This document shows, one piece after another, positions 8,732 to 19,672 of a stretch of 64,000 nucleotides of DNA (within the stretch, counting starts at the first letter, position 1; the number at the start of each line of letters is the position of its first letter). The notes beneath the pieces were generated by a model. The model searched no databases. It was not told the DNA's origin and saw only the letters and a program-made list of their open reading frames with translations. The position numbers and the translations under genes are program-made. Source of the stretch: Sphingobacteriia bacterium 24-36-13 (GTDB lineage Bacteria; Bacteroidota; Bacteroidia; Chitinophagales; Chitinophagaceae); assembly GCA_002281875.1 (NCBI GenBank), contig NCHN01000007.1:25198-89197 (forward strand), in the 5' to 3' direction.

Positions 8732-9961
8732 ATGGAAAGGTTTCAAGGAATTATTGGGATTATATTGATACTGGGCATTGCATTTTTGTTTTCTAATAAC
8801 AAACGAAGAATTAACTTTAGACTGGTTTTTAGTGGAATATTATTGCAAATTTTTATTGCAGTAATGGTTCTCAAAGTTCCCCCTGTAACCCGCTTTTTTC
8901 AATTGCTGGGCCATGGGATGGAAAAAATTGAACGGTTTGCTAGAGAAGGTGTAGCGTTTGTGTACAGTGGCATCATGGTTAATGCTCCAGATGGAGTGAA
9001 GAATTTTAGTCAGGGTGGATTTGTATTTGCATTTAGTGTTACCGCAACCATTATTTTGGTTTGTGTGTTGGTAGCCATTTTATATCATTTTGGGGTAATG
9101 CAGTTCATCGTATCTGTCATTGCCAAAGCCATGAACTTTATCATGCGCGTAAGCGGAGCCGAAGCACTCAGTAATGTTGCTTCGGCTTTTGTTGGTCAGG
9201 TAGAAGCGCAAGTGATGATCCGCCCCTATTTAAGCACCATGACCAAGAGCGAATTACTCGCGAGTATGAGTGGAAGTTTGGCCTGTATTGCTGGAGGAAT
9301 TTTGATTGTATATGCCAATATGGGTGCGAAAGCAGAATATTTACTTACAGCAAGTTTAATGGCTGCACCAGGGGCTTTGGTGATTTCTAAAATTGTGTTC
9401 CCTGAAACCGAAGAGTCTCAAACCATGGGCAAAGTGAAACTAGAAGTAAAAAGCCCATACAGCAATATTATAGATGCCATTTCTCATGGAGCCAGTGATG
9501 GGATGAAGATTGCGTTGAATGTAATAGCCATGTTAATTGGTTTCATTGCATTGATTGCTTTAATTAACTACTGTATTGGGTTAATGATACCCGGAGTTAC
9601 GTTAGATGTTATTTTTAGTAAGATTTTCTATCCTATGACTTGGGCAATGGGTGTACCACAAGTGGATATTGCCAATGCTGCTTCTTTATTGGGTCAAAAA
9701 TTGACGATCAATGAATTTGTTGCTTTTAATAATTTAACCACAAAAACCATCCCTATTGTTTCTGAAAAGGGCTTATTGATTGTAAGTATTGCCATTTGTG
9801 GATTCGCTAATTTTAGTAGTGTAGGTATGCAAATTGGTGGTATTGGTGAATTAGCTCCTACTCGTAGGGCAGATTTAGCTAAGTTGGGATTAAGAGCTCT
9901 ACTTTGTGGAACCCTTGCTTCTTATTTATCTGCAACAATTGCAGGGATTCTGATGTTCTAA
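8732..9961 (+). CDS. Concentrative nucleoside transporter (NupC/CNT family)
   Basis: Inner-membrane symporter for nucleosides, 410 residues with about ten hydrophobic segments. Family hallmarks seen are the GAEALSNVASAFVGQVEAQVMI region (residues about 142-163), with its conserved Gln and Glu of the nucleoside site, and the C-terminal CGFANFSSVGMQIGG (about 356-370). An in-frame TTG lies six bases upstream of the ATG at 8732. I prefer ATG because the hydrophobic N-terminus begins directly after it. The coupling ion (sodium or proton) and the base preference are not readable from the sequence. No nucleoside-catabolism gene is adjacent. Confidence 0.93.
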   Translation: MERFQGIIGIILILGIAFLFSNNKRRINFRLVFSGILLQIFIAVMVLKVPPVTRFFQLLGHGMEKIERFAREGVAFVYSGIMVNAPDGVKNFSQGGFVFAFSVTATIILVCVLVAILYHFGVMQFIVSVIAKAMNFIMRVSGAEALSNVASAFVGQVEAQVMIRPYLSTMTKSELLASMSGSLACIAGGILIVYANMGAKAEYLLTASLMAAPGALVISKIVFPETEESQTMGKVKLEVKSPYSNIIDAISHGASDGMKIALNVIAMLIGFIALIALINYCIGLMIPGVTLDVIFSKIFYPMTWAMGVPQVDIANAASLLGQKLTINEFVAFNNLTTKTIPIVSEKGLLIVSIAICGFANFSSVGMQIGGIGELAPTRRADLAKLGLRALLCGTLASYLSATIAGILMF

Positions 9962-9965
9962 TGGT

Positions 9966-9973
9966 GTAAATTT
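9966..9973 (+). promoter_or_regulatory. Candidate -7 element of the mqnE promoter
   Basis: TAAATTTG, an exact TAnnTTTG match, lies five bases after the transporter stop and 17 bases before the mqnE ATG. The nearest upstream TTG is 24 bases away, a little too far for a good -33 box. Confidence 0.3.
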
Positions 9974-9990
9974 GCACAAAATTTGGAGCC

Positions 9991-11142
9991 ATGAATACAG
10001 AAGCAGTTAAGGTATTGGTAGACGCTGAGGATAATCAACAGTTACAATCCATCGGATATAAAATATTAAACAAAGAACGCATTAGTTTTGATGAAGGTGT
10101 TGCTTTGTTTGAACATGCTTCTCTTTCCTATGTGGGAGCTCTTGCCAATTGGGTAAGAGAGCAAAAGTATGGCCATAAAACTTATTTCAATAGGAATTTT
10201 CATATAGAGCCTACTAATGTTTGTGTATTTTCTTGTGCATTCTGCTCTTATTCAAAACTATATGCACACCGTGAGGAAGGTTGGGAATTAAGCATTGATC
10301 AGATGATGCATATAGTTAAAAGCTATGATGGGAAACCTGTTACTGAAGTTCATATTGTAGGTGGAGTACATCCTAAAATGAATATGGATTTCTTTTTAGA
10401 ATTATTGCGCACCATTAAAGCACATCGTCCTGATTTGCATATCAAAGCATTTACACCGGTTGAGTTAGACTATATGTTTAGAAAAGCTAAAGTATCTGTA
10501 GAAGAAGGCATGCGTTTGGCACATGAAGCAGGGTTAGATTCTTTGCCTGGTGGGGGTGCAGAAATATTCCATCCAGATATTCGAAAAAAAATATGCGAAG
10601 ATAAAGTGGATGCTGATGGATGGTTGGCTATTCACAAAGCAGCACATGAATTAGGAATGCATAGTAATGCCACCCTACTCTATGGACATATTGAATCTTA
10701 TTGGCATCGCATACACCATATGGATCGTTTACGCAGTTTGCAAGACGAAACCGGCGGCTTTAATACTTTTATTCCACTCAAGTTCCGTAACAAAGACAAT
10801 GATATGAGCAATGTGGCAGAAAGTACCATTGTAGAAGACATGAAAATGTATGCAGTATCCAGATTGTATTTAGACAACTTCAACCATATCAAAGCTTATT
10901 GGCCAATGTTGGGAAGAAAGAATGCCCAATTAACATTGTCATTTGGCGTAAACGATATTGATGGCACTATAGACGATACTACAAAAATATATGCGATGGC
11001 TGGTAGTGAAGAACAAACGCCTACCATGAGCACAGCAGATCTTGTTCAATTAATTAAACAAGTACGTCGTCAACCAGTGGAGCGTGGTACACTTTACAAT
11101 GAAATCAAGGATTATAGCGATGTGGCAATAGATGCAGTTTAA
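9991..11142 (+). CDS. mqnE: Aminodeoxyfutalosine synthase MqnE (radical SAM)
   Basis: Radical SAM enzyme that joins the S-adenosylmethionine-derived adenosyl group to 3-(1-carboxyvinyloxy)benzoate, making 6-amino-6-deoxyfutalosine in the futalosine route to menaquinone. The 4Fe-4S motif CX3CX2C is at C78, C82 and C85 (NVCVFSCAFCSY). The GGGAEIF segment near residue 186 and HSNATLLYGH (about 223-232) are typical of the MqnE/MqnC/CofH group. The 383-residue length and the SLPGGGAEI version fit MqnE rather than the de-hypoxanthine cyclase MqnC, though separation from MqnC by eye is not absolute. No other mqn gene lies in the window. Confidence 0.87.
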   Translation: MNTEAVKVLVDAEDNQQLQSIGYKILNKERISFDEGVALFEHASLSYVGALANWVREQKYGHKTYFNRNFHIEPTNVCVFSCAFCSYSKLYAHREEGWELSIDQMMHIVKSYDGKPVTEVHIVGGVHPKMNMDFFLELLRTIKAHRPDLHIKAFTPVELDYMFRKAKVSVEEGMRLAHEAGLDSLPGGGAEIFHPDIRKKICEDKVDADGWLAIHKAAHELGMHSNATLLYGHIESYWHRIHHMDRLRSLQDETGGFNTFIPLKFRNKDNDMSNVAESTIVEDMKMYAVSRLYLDNFNHIKAYWPMLGRKNAQLTLSFGVNDIDGTIDDTTKIYAMAGSEEQTPTMSTADLVQLIKQVRRQPVERGTLYNEIKDYSDVAIDAV

Positions 11143-11160
11143 TGCACTTTTTCAGACTAT

Positions 11161-11523
11161 TTATTTTACTTTAAATTCTCCGAAATGCCAAAGTATGCCC
11201 GAAGGGTCGTGTACAAAACATTCTTTCCCCCAATCTAAAGTTTTGGGAGGAACTAAACGAACCATCGGATACTTATCCGTTAAATTTAAAGTAAGTAACT
11301 CAGCCCAATAATTGTCTACATTTTCCACTTCTACAAATACCATGGTATTGTCTATCCAATCTTTGATATATGCATTCTGCAAATAAAAGATTATGTTAGA
11401 AAAATGAAAAGCACTTAACTGTGGGCTAATAATATGCTCTTCAAAACCTAAGTCATTGTAAAATGAACGACTTAGGTTGAAATCCTTGGAACCAATAAAA
11501 GGTCGGATGGAGATTGCTTTCAT
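11161..11523 (-). CDS. VOC-family (glyoxalase/bleomycin-resistance fold) protein
   Basis: Small cytoplasmic protein of 120 residues with the vicinal-oxygen-chelate pattern: an N-terminal beta-alpha unit starting IRPFIGSKDFNLSRSFY and a C-terminal ECFVHDPSGILWHFGE, the usual ending of such domains. I choose the ATG at 11523, since the longer open frame starts with TTG and overlaps the upstream gene. That stop is one base away, so the two are very likely one transcript. The fold covers glyoxalases, dioxygenases and antibiotic-binding proteins. The substrate cannot be assigned. Confidence 0.8.
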   Translation of the reverse strand: MKAISIRPFIGSKDFNLSRSFYNDLGFEEHIISPQLSAFHFSNIIFYLQNAYIKDWIDNTMVFVEVENVDNYWAELLTLNLTDKYPMVRLVPPKTLDWGKECFVHDPSGILWHFGEFKVK

Positions 11524-11524
11524 A

Positions 11525-11782
11525 TTATTTGTTAAGTAACCCAAATATAAGCACTGTGAGGGCAATCAATACATGAACTATTAACCAAGTTCTCTGCCAT
11601 TTAGGGCGATTGTTCCAACTTACATTTTGATCAAAAGGGTCAAATATTAATGCTATGCCCAAATTCATGGCACAATCAATAAGATTCTTGTTAATTAGCA
11701 AATGATAAATTGCTAAAACTATAAACAATACATAGCCAACTTTGATAAATTGTTGGGCTTTATTGGTTTCATTCTTTACCAT
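11525..11782 (-). CDS. Small two-helix membrane protein, unknown
   Basis: Eighty-five residues beginning with ATG. A hydrophobic segment spans about residues 14-31 and another about 64-82, separated by a polar loop with DPFDQNVSWNNRPKWQRTW. A weaker apolar stretch around 37-46 may be re-entrant. I do not recognise a family. It sits one base upstream of the VOC gene, so the two are probably co-translated, but I can infer no shared function. The 110 bases upstream of it, before the dienoyl-CoA reductase gene, show nothing I can name. Confidence 0.65.
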   Translation of the reverse strand: MVKNETNKAQQFIKVGYVLFIVLAIYHLLINKNLIDCAMNLGIALIFDPFDQNVSWNNRPKWQRTWLIVHVLIALTVLIFGLLNK

Positions 11783-11892
11783 ATTAAGTAGATTTTGTTG
11801 ATCTATATAATTATTGGTAGCTAGCTTTCTATAAATATTACAGTAAAAGTAATTTATTACAAAATCACTTACTGCTTATTTTTTTGTTGCTT

Positions 11893-13920
<2,028 letters not shown>

Positions 13921-13940
13921 TCAAATCCAAAAAATTTTCC

Positions 13941-15371
13941 TCAACATTCACTCAATCCCAACGGAACTTGAACGGCAAGACCTCCATCAGCTGTTTCTTT
14001 GTATTTACTGTTCATATCTAAAGCAGTAGTCCACATAGTAGCAATTACTTTATCTAGGCTAACCAATGCAAAGTCTGGTGTGCTCTGTAAAGCCAGTTGT
14101 GAAGCAGTAATGGCTTTGATGGCACCCATGGTATTTCTTTCTATACAGGGAATTTGAACCAAACCTCCTATTGGGTCACAGGTTAGTCCTAAGTGGTGTT
14201 CCATTGCTATTTCTGCAGCCATCAATACTTGTTGTTGCGTACCTCCCATACATTCAGTAAGTGCACCAGCAGCCATTGCAGATGAAACCCCAATTTCTGC
14301 TTGACAGCCACCCATTGCGGCAGAAATAGTTGCCCCTTTTTTAAAAATGGATCCTATTTCAGATGCTGTCAATAAAAATTGAATGATTTTTTCTTCTGTC
14401 CCGCCTTCGCAAAAAGCGATGTAATACTGTAATACAGCAGGAATAACACCTGCAGCACCATTTGTTGGTGCAGTAACTACTCTACCAAATGAAGCGTTTT
14501 CTTCATTTACTGCTAACGCAAAACAACTCACCCAATCTAAAATATAATTGAAAGAATTTCCTCCTTTTCGAATGGCTGCTAACCACTCTTCGTAATTATC
14601 ATAAGGCTGTTTATTAATCAGCTTTTTATTTAATTCAAATGCTCTTCTTCTTACCTGTAATCCTCCTGGCAATTCACCTTTTGAGTGACATCCTCTATAG
14701 GTACAATCTCGCATGGCATGCCAAATGGCCAAAACGCCACTCTTTGTTGCCGCTTCTGAACGCCAACTGGTTTCATTCTCCAAAACCATTTCGTGAATGG
14801 CCATCCCTGTTTTTCTACACCAGTGCAAAATATCGGCCGCATTGTTTGTAGGGAATGGAAGCTCTACAGGTTCTCGATTCCCTGCTGATGATTCCCCTTC
14901 TTTCACCACAAACCCGCCCCCAATGGAAAAATAGGTTTCGCTAAATTGTTCGCCGTTGTTAAGTGTGATTAAAAAACTCAACCCATTTGGGTGAAAAGGC
15001 AATGATTCGTTGGTTAAGAATACTAGGTCTTCTTTAAATTCGAATGGGATGGTATGTTCTCCTCCTAATAATAAAGTTTGGGTTGATTTAATTTGGGCTA
15101 TTTTAGGATTGATGCTGTTAACATCAATTGTTACAGGATCCTCTTTCATCAAACCCATTAACACAGCAATATCTGTACCGTGCCCCTTCCCTGTTTTAGC
15201 TAATGATCCATATAAAAGCACGGTTACTGCTTTAACAGTTGCAAGTGGATAATGGAGACTTAAGTTTTCCAAACAGCGAAGGGCTGCCCGCCAAGGCCCA
15301 AGTGTATGTGAACTAGAAGGACCTACCCCTATTTTAAACATGTCAAATACGGAAATTGCTTCATGTGGCAT
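13941..15371 (-). CDS. L-serine dehydratase, single-chain iron-sulfur type
   Basis: Converts L-serine to pyruvate and ammonia using a 4Fe-4S cluster. At 476 residues it is the fused beta-alpha form, as in E. coli SdaA/SdaB. The N-terminal domain opens with [17 protein letters not shown], the family signature. The alpha domain holds [20 protein letters not shown], and [12 protein letters not shown], which supply the cluster cysteines. The C-terminal tail ends in Cys (SEC), as in the type 2 enzymes where a C-terminal Cys caps the cluster. It lies upstream of the dienoyl-CoA reductase on the same strand with 44 bases between, and diverges from the serine hydrolase gene across 39 bases. Confidence 0.95.
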   Translation of the reverse strand: MPHEAISVFDMFKIGVGPSSSHTLGPWRAALRCLENLSLHYPLATVKAVTVLLYGSLAKTGKGHGTDIAVLMGLMKEDPVTIDVNSINPKIAQIKSTQTLLLGGEHTIPFEFKEDLVFLTNESLPFHPNGLSFLITLNNGEQFSETYFSIGGGFVVKEGESSAGNREPVELPFPTNNAADILHWCRKTGMAIHEMVLENETSWRSEAATKSGVLAIWHAMRDCTYRGCHSKGELPGGLQVRRRAFELNKKLINKQPYDNYEEWLAAIRKGGNSFNYILDWVSCFALAVNEENASFGRVVTAPTNGAAGVIPAVLQYYIAFCEGGTEEKIIQFLLTASEIGSIFKKGATISAAMGGCQAEIGVSSAMAAGALTECMGGTQQQVLMAAEIAMEHHLGLTCDPIGGLVQIPCIERNTMGAIKAITASQLALQSTPDFALVSLDKVIATMWTTALDMNSKYKETADGGLAVQVPLGLSEC

Positions 15372-15410
15372 TTGGTAAAGTTAATTATCAATTTTCATTA
15401 AGTTTGGTAA

Positions 15411-16631
15411 ATGAAGCATCTCTTTTTTCTGACTTTTATTTTGTTTTTTACTATCATGGCTAATGGGCAAGTTTTTGACACTCGATCGCCTCTTCATCAA
15501 GCATTTAACAACAATCCACAATGGTTTAGTCGGATTGCAAGCAACCCCGATAGCTTCAGGGTACAAATTATATATACCCAAATCAATAGAAACAAAAAAA
15601 ATAAACCTTCTTTTAAAGAGTTCAGTTATCGATTAAATAATCAGGAATATTTCTATCCAGCAAGTACGGTTAAAATGCCTATTGCATTGTTGGCATTGGA
15701 GAAGATTAATGAATTGGGTATTAAAGGATTGACTCGTAATAGTATAATGATTACAGATAGCGCATCAGCTTCGCAAGATCACGTGTATAATCAACCTAAT
15801 GCAAATGATGGGGCTCCTACTATTGAAAATTACATCAAACAAATTTTTTTAGTGAGTGATAACGATGCATTCAATCGTTTATATGAATTCTTAGGTCAAG
15901 AATATATTCAGCGTAAACTAAAAGAGAAAGGGTATCCCGATGTAATTATACGTCATAGGCTACAAGTAAATCGTACTGTAGAGCAACAAGCCATCACTAA
16001 CCCTGTAAAATTTTACGATACTGCAGGGAACTTAATTTACGAACAACCTTCGTTTAAAAGCAATGCAGTTTTTGAAACTACCAATGTTATGCTGGGTAAG
16101 GGGTACATGAAAAATGGAAAATTAATCAATCAGCCTTTTTCGTTTTTAAATAAGAACAGAATCTATTTGCAAGACCTTCACCATATTCTGCAGTCTGTAA
16201 TATTTCCTGAGCAATTTCCTAGAAAAAAGCGATTTAACTTAACTGAAGATGACTATGCTTTTGTAAAAAAATACATGAGTATATATCCTCGTGAATCGGA
16301 ATCCCCTTCTTATGATTCCAGTTATTATTATGATACTTATTGTAAATTTTTATTACAAGGATCTGAAAGAAAAACCTTGTATCCCAATGTGAAAATTTAT
16401 AATAAAGTGGGTGATGCATATGGATTTTTGTTGGATATCGCATACATAACTGATCCTTCAAACAATATTGAATTTATGCTCAGCGCAGTCATTTCTTGCA
16501 ATACAGACGGCATTTATAATGATGATCAATATGAATACGACGCAATAGGATTTCCTTTTATGCGAGACTTGGGTATTGCTATTTATCAACAAGAATTGCA
16601 GCGCAAGGGCAAATTGCCTATAATTAAGTAA
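15411..16631 (+). CDS. Secreted serine hydrolase of the class A beta-lactamase fold
   Basis: Exported protein of 406 residues with a signal peptide (residues 1-19, ending near NGQ). It has the penicilloyl-serine transferase motifs in order: SxxK as S85-T-V-K88, SDN at 149-151, and K332-V-G334 in place of KTG/KSG. The omega-loop glutamate of real class A beta-lactamases is not seen: the matching stretch reads RLQVN (about 183-187), with Arg where Glu166 would be and the Asn kept. It is also longer than the 260-290 residues of class A lactamases. I infer an acyl-serine enzyme such as an esterase or peptidase, not a drug-degrading enzyme. Physiological substrate unknown. Confidence 0.8.
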   Translation: MKHLFFLTFILFFTIMANGQVFDTRSPLHQAFNNNPQWFSRIASNPDSFRVQIIYTQINRNKKNKPSFKEFSYRLNNQEYFYPASTVKMPIALLALEKINELGIKGLTRNSIMITDSASASQDHVYNQPNANDGAPTIENYIKQIFLVSDNDAFNRLYEFLGQEYIQRKLKEKGYPDVIIRHRLQVNRTVEQQAITNPVKFYDTAGNLIYEQPSFKSNAVFETTNVMLGKGYMKNGKLINQPFSFLNKNRIYLQDLHHILQSVIFPEQFPRKKRFNLTEDDYAFVKKYMSIYPRESESPSYDSSYYYDTYCKFLLQGSERKTLYPNVKIYNKVGDAYGFLLDIAYITDPSNNIEFMLSAVISCNTDGIYNDDQYEYDAIGFPFMRDLGIAIYQQELQRKGKLPIIK

Positions 16632-16654
16632 ATTGTCGTCTTAAATTTTTCTGA

Positions 16655-17845
16655 ATGGAATTGTCTTCTTTATTGAATAGGTTTAGTGAACCTGAAACAC
16701 TTAAAATGGCCAAGCTGGGTCGTGAATTACGAGCCCAAGGAATTGATGTGATTGATCTTAGTTTGGGTGAGCCCGATTTTGATACACCTCAGCATATTAA
16801 AGATGCAGCCATTAAAGCAATTAACGATAACTGGAGCCATTATACTCCAGTGCCCGGTTTTTTAGATTTACGAGAAGCAGTTTGTACTAAATTGAAGCGC
16901 GACAATAACCTTGATTATAAACCAGAACATATTGTGGTTTCAACTGGTGCAAAACAAAGTTTAGCCAATTCCATTTTAGCATTGGTAGATGAAGGTGATG
17001 AAGTGATCATACCTACTCCTTATTGGGTTACTTATTCTGAATTAGTAAAGATTGCACGTGGTAAAGTGGTTGAAATTAGAACTACTGTAGAAAATAAATT
17101 CAAAACAACAGCAGCAGAATTAGAAGCTGCCATAACGCCTAAGACTAAAGTCTTTATGTTCTCCTCACCTTGTAATCCATCAGGTGCTGTGTATAGTAAA
17201 GAAGAACTAGCTGCCTTAGTAAAAGTATTTGAAAAGCATCCTGGCATTACCATACTTTCCGATGAGATTTATGAGTACATCAACTTCATGGGAAAACACG
17301 AGAGCATAGCACAATTTGATAGCATTAAAGATCAAGTTGTCATAATTAATGGATTGAGTAAAGGATTTGCGATGACTGGATGGCGCCTAGGTTATATAGC
17401 TGCTAATTCAGCCATATCCAAAGCTTGTGAGAAATTACAAGGCCAGTTTACCAGTGGTACCTGTTCAATAGCACAGAAAGCTGCCGTAGCTGCACTTACT
17501 GGCGATTTAAGACCTTCTTTAGAAATGACAGAAGAGTTTACTAGAAGAAGAACTAAAACCTTAGAATTAGTGAATGCCATTCCAGGTTTCAAGTGCTTTG
17601 CACCAGAAGGTGCATTCTATGTATTTCCAGATGTAAGTTATTATTATGGAAAATCAAATGGTACGGAGACTATTAAAAATGCAGCAGATTTCAGCATGTA
17701 CTTATTAAATACCGCCCATGTGAGTTCTGTTATGGGAGATGCTTTCGGGGAACCTAATTGTGTAAGATTCTCTTTTGCCAATAGTATGCAAAACATTGAA
17801 AGAGCTTGGGAAAGAATCTCAGAGGCACTAAGCAAACTTTCATAG
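16655..17845 (+). CDS. Class I/II aminotransferase, aspartate type
   Basis: Pyridoxal-phosphate aminotransferase, fold type I, 396 residues. The Schiff-base lysine is K236 in GLSKGFAMTGWRLGY. Also visible are the SLGEPDFDTP N-terminal segment, FSSPCNPSGAVYSKEEL and the C-terminal VRFSFANS arginine segment that binds the substrate carboxylate. Family Ig aspartate/prephenate aminotransferases look like this. Specificity (aspartate, prephenate or aromatic) is uncertain. Expected role is glutamate-linked amino-acid synthesis in the cytoplasm. A strong bidirectional terminator follows. Confidence 0.9.
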   Translation: MELSSLLNRFSEPETLKMAKLGRELRAQGIDVIDLSLGEPDFDTPQHIKDAAIKAINDNWSHYTPVPGFLDLREAVCTKLKRDNNLDYKPEHIVVSTGAKQSLANSILALVDEGDEVIIPTPYWVTYSELVKIARGKVVEIRTTVENKFKTTAAELEAAITPKTKVFMFSSPCNPSGAVYSKEELAALVKVFEKHPGITILSDEIYEYINFMGKHESIAQFDSIKDQVVIINGLSKGFAMTGWRLGYIAANSAISKACEKLQGQFTSGTCSIAQKAAVAALTGDLRPSLEMTEEFTRRRTKTLELVNAIPGFKCFAPEGAFYVFPDVSYYYGKSNGTETIKNAADFSMYLLNTAHVSSVMGDAFGEPNCVRFSFANSMQNIERAWERISEALSKLS

Positions 17846-17862
17846 TTATTTTTATTAAATTG

Positions 17863-17895
17863 AAAAGGCTGGTACCATTTAAGTACCAGCCTTTT
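17863..17895. terminator. Bidirectional intrinsic terminator
   Basis: Perfect 13-bp stem (17863-17875 with 17883-17895) around a 7-base loop, with A-tract and T-tract at the two ends. It lies in the 83-base spacer between the convergent aminotransferase and M14 peptidase genes and can serve both. Confidence 0.85.
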
Positions 17896-17928
17896 GTATT
17901 ATAAGTAAACTTTATTTTAATCGAATAA

Positions 17929-19662
17929 TTATTTTGTAACGCTAGCAATCCCCCCTTTCTTGCTATCTACACTCACTGTGTATTTCCCTTTACCTTCTAC
18001 AATCCACTTAACGGTAACTGTACCCAGTCCTGGGATATTCTCCACTACAATAGTGCTTGGATTATTTTTTTGAATTTTTGAAAGATTTAAATCTTTATCG
18101 GTCATAATCATTCCAGCTACAATTTTAGCAGTTGTATTTAAGGTTATATAATCAGGGCTTTCAATTTTGTTTTTCACGTCTTGACTGCTATGTGTAGGCA
18201 TTAATCTTTCATTCGCTATTACAGCAGTTACTTCAGTTAAACCACCTCCTAAATCTTTTTCTTTAATTTCTGAAACAGATAATTTGGGGGTATGATAGCT
18301 ATGATAAATACTAAAAGCCATATTTCTGTGTGCATCAGACTCTAATAAAAATCCTGGATGAGCCCGTCCAAAGTTCTTTTTAAATCCTCCAATTTCCACT
18401 TTACCATATTGAGGATGATCGTATTCTTTCCAATCAACAAATCCATCTTTAAATAATAAGTACTTATCAAAATTATAAGAGCTATTGTCAAAAGGACTTC
18501 TGGTGCTTTCTTTCATGAACATTAAATACGGTGTCCACAATTCATTCGAATAAGTGTAAATTCCTCTTCCCGCATAAAACCAATCTAATTCTCCACCATA
18601 TGCTGAATACAAATCTTTGTATACCACTAAGTATTTATAACCTGGCATTAATTCTTCTCCCTTCTTTGCAATGGCATCATATATAGCTACGTCTTGTGAA
18701 TTATAAGTAGTCACATCAGCAGATGCGCCTGGCCCTCTTAAAATCATTCCTCCTGCATTATGGTAAGACTGTGCAGCAGCAATATTGGGATGTTTCATTA
18801 CAAACTCCATCACTGCTCTATTCTCAGGTATAGAGAATGGATATTTATAAGCTCCATTCTGAATATAATTAGGTTGCCATCCCCAACCCCAGTCTCTATT
18901 GGGGTCGTATTCAAATGCATAACCATCTTCGTTTACTCGGCCGTCTCCATCATTGTCTATGCCTTCCATACCTAGGAGTTCATAATCCCCCTGTTCATCT
19001 GCAGTTGCCATTACCATATTCCTAGGATCACGTGGGTCTACTTTATAACGACCATTTACATTTTTTCTTCGCATCATCGTAATATGTCCGTCGCCATCCA
19101 AATCATCATACCAATCTTCATTTACCAATCCATCCCCATCATTATCTACTGGCTTAATACCCGATCTTGGTGAGCTAGAAGTGTTGGGTTGATGCATATA
19201 ACTATCCCTTCCATCGGGGTTAATGCTTGGTACAATATAGAATACTTTGTCTTCTAGTAATTCTTGAATGAATTTGGTATCACCAAAACTTTCTGTTAAA
19301 TACCAAGCAGTATATAAGGCAAACTCTGCACCTTGAATTTCATTAGAGTGTATGTTGCCATCAATATACATTCCTGGCTTTTGTAATTCATTGCCCTTTT
19401 TAAAATCAGTAATGGTTAAACACCACAAATCCCTGCCTGCATACGACTTTCCCAATGAGGTTAATTTAGCTAAGTCAGGGTAAGCTGCTGCAATTTTTTT
19501 ACAAAGTGCTGTAATACCTGCATGGTCGTAATAACGGTTCCAACTTGCCTGTACCTTAGGATTCACAGGGGTTCCAGCTGCTTTAAATACTTGATTGGCT
19601 TCTTGCGCAATCAAGCTTGCACTCAATAATAGTGCTATCAAAAAAGTATATATTTTTTTCAT
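17929..19662 (-). CDS. Secreted M14 zinc carboxypeptidase with acidic calcium-type loops
   Basis: Metallocarboxypeptidase of 577 residues, exported by a signal peptide (1-19, cleaved near IAQ). The zinc ligands are H105 and E108 in GNIHSNE and H301 in QSYHNAGG. The general base is E374 in YTYSNELW. Between the second and third ligands lies an insert with three acidic DxDxDG-type loops, near residues 173-183, 188-195 and 237-247 (DNDGDGLVNED, DLDGDGHI, DNDGDGRVNED), which look like calcium-binding repeats. About 110 C-terminal residues form a beta-rich domain. It is the second gene of a pair: the inactive paralogue ends 10 bases upstream. Expected role is digestion of peptides outside the inner membrane. 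Confidence 0.92.
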   Translation of the reverse strand: MKKIYTFLIALLLSASLIAQEANQVFKAAGTPVNPKVQASWNRYYDHAGITALCKKIAAAYPDLAKLTSLGKSYAGRDLWCLTITDFKKGNELQKPGMYIDGNIHSNEIQGAEFALYTAWYLTESFGDTKFIQELLEDKVFYIVPSINPDGRDSYMHQPNTSSSPRSGIKPVDNDGDGLVNEDWYDDLDGDGHITMMRRKNVNGRYKVDPRDPRNMVMATADEQGDYELLGMEGIDNDGDGRVNEDGYAFEYDPNRDWGWGWQPNYIQNGAYKYPFSIPENRAVMEFVMKHPNIAAAQSYHNAGGMILRGPGASADVTTYNSQDVAIYDAIAKKGEELMPGYKYLVVYKDLYSAYGGELDWFYAGRGIYTYSNELWTPYLMFMKESTRSPFDNSSYNFDKYLLFKDGFVDWKEYDHPQYGKVEIGGFKKNFGRAHPGFLLESDAHRNMAFSIYHSYHTPKLSVSEIKEKDLGGGLTEVTAVIANERLMPTHSSQDVKNKIESPDYITLNTTAKIVAGMIMTDKDLNLSKIQKNNPSTIVVENIPGLGTVTVKWIVEGKGKYTVSVDSKKGGIASVTK

Positions 19663-19672
19663 GATTGAAATT

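Noticed and set aside
15411-16631. Annotating the SxxK/SDN protein as a beta-lactamase resistance gene
   Set aside because: The omega-loop glutamate seems missing, the KTG motif is KVG and the protein is over 100 residues longer than class A lactamases.
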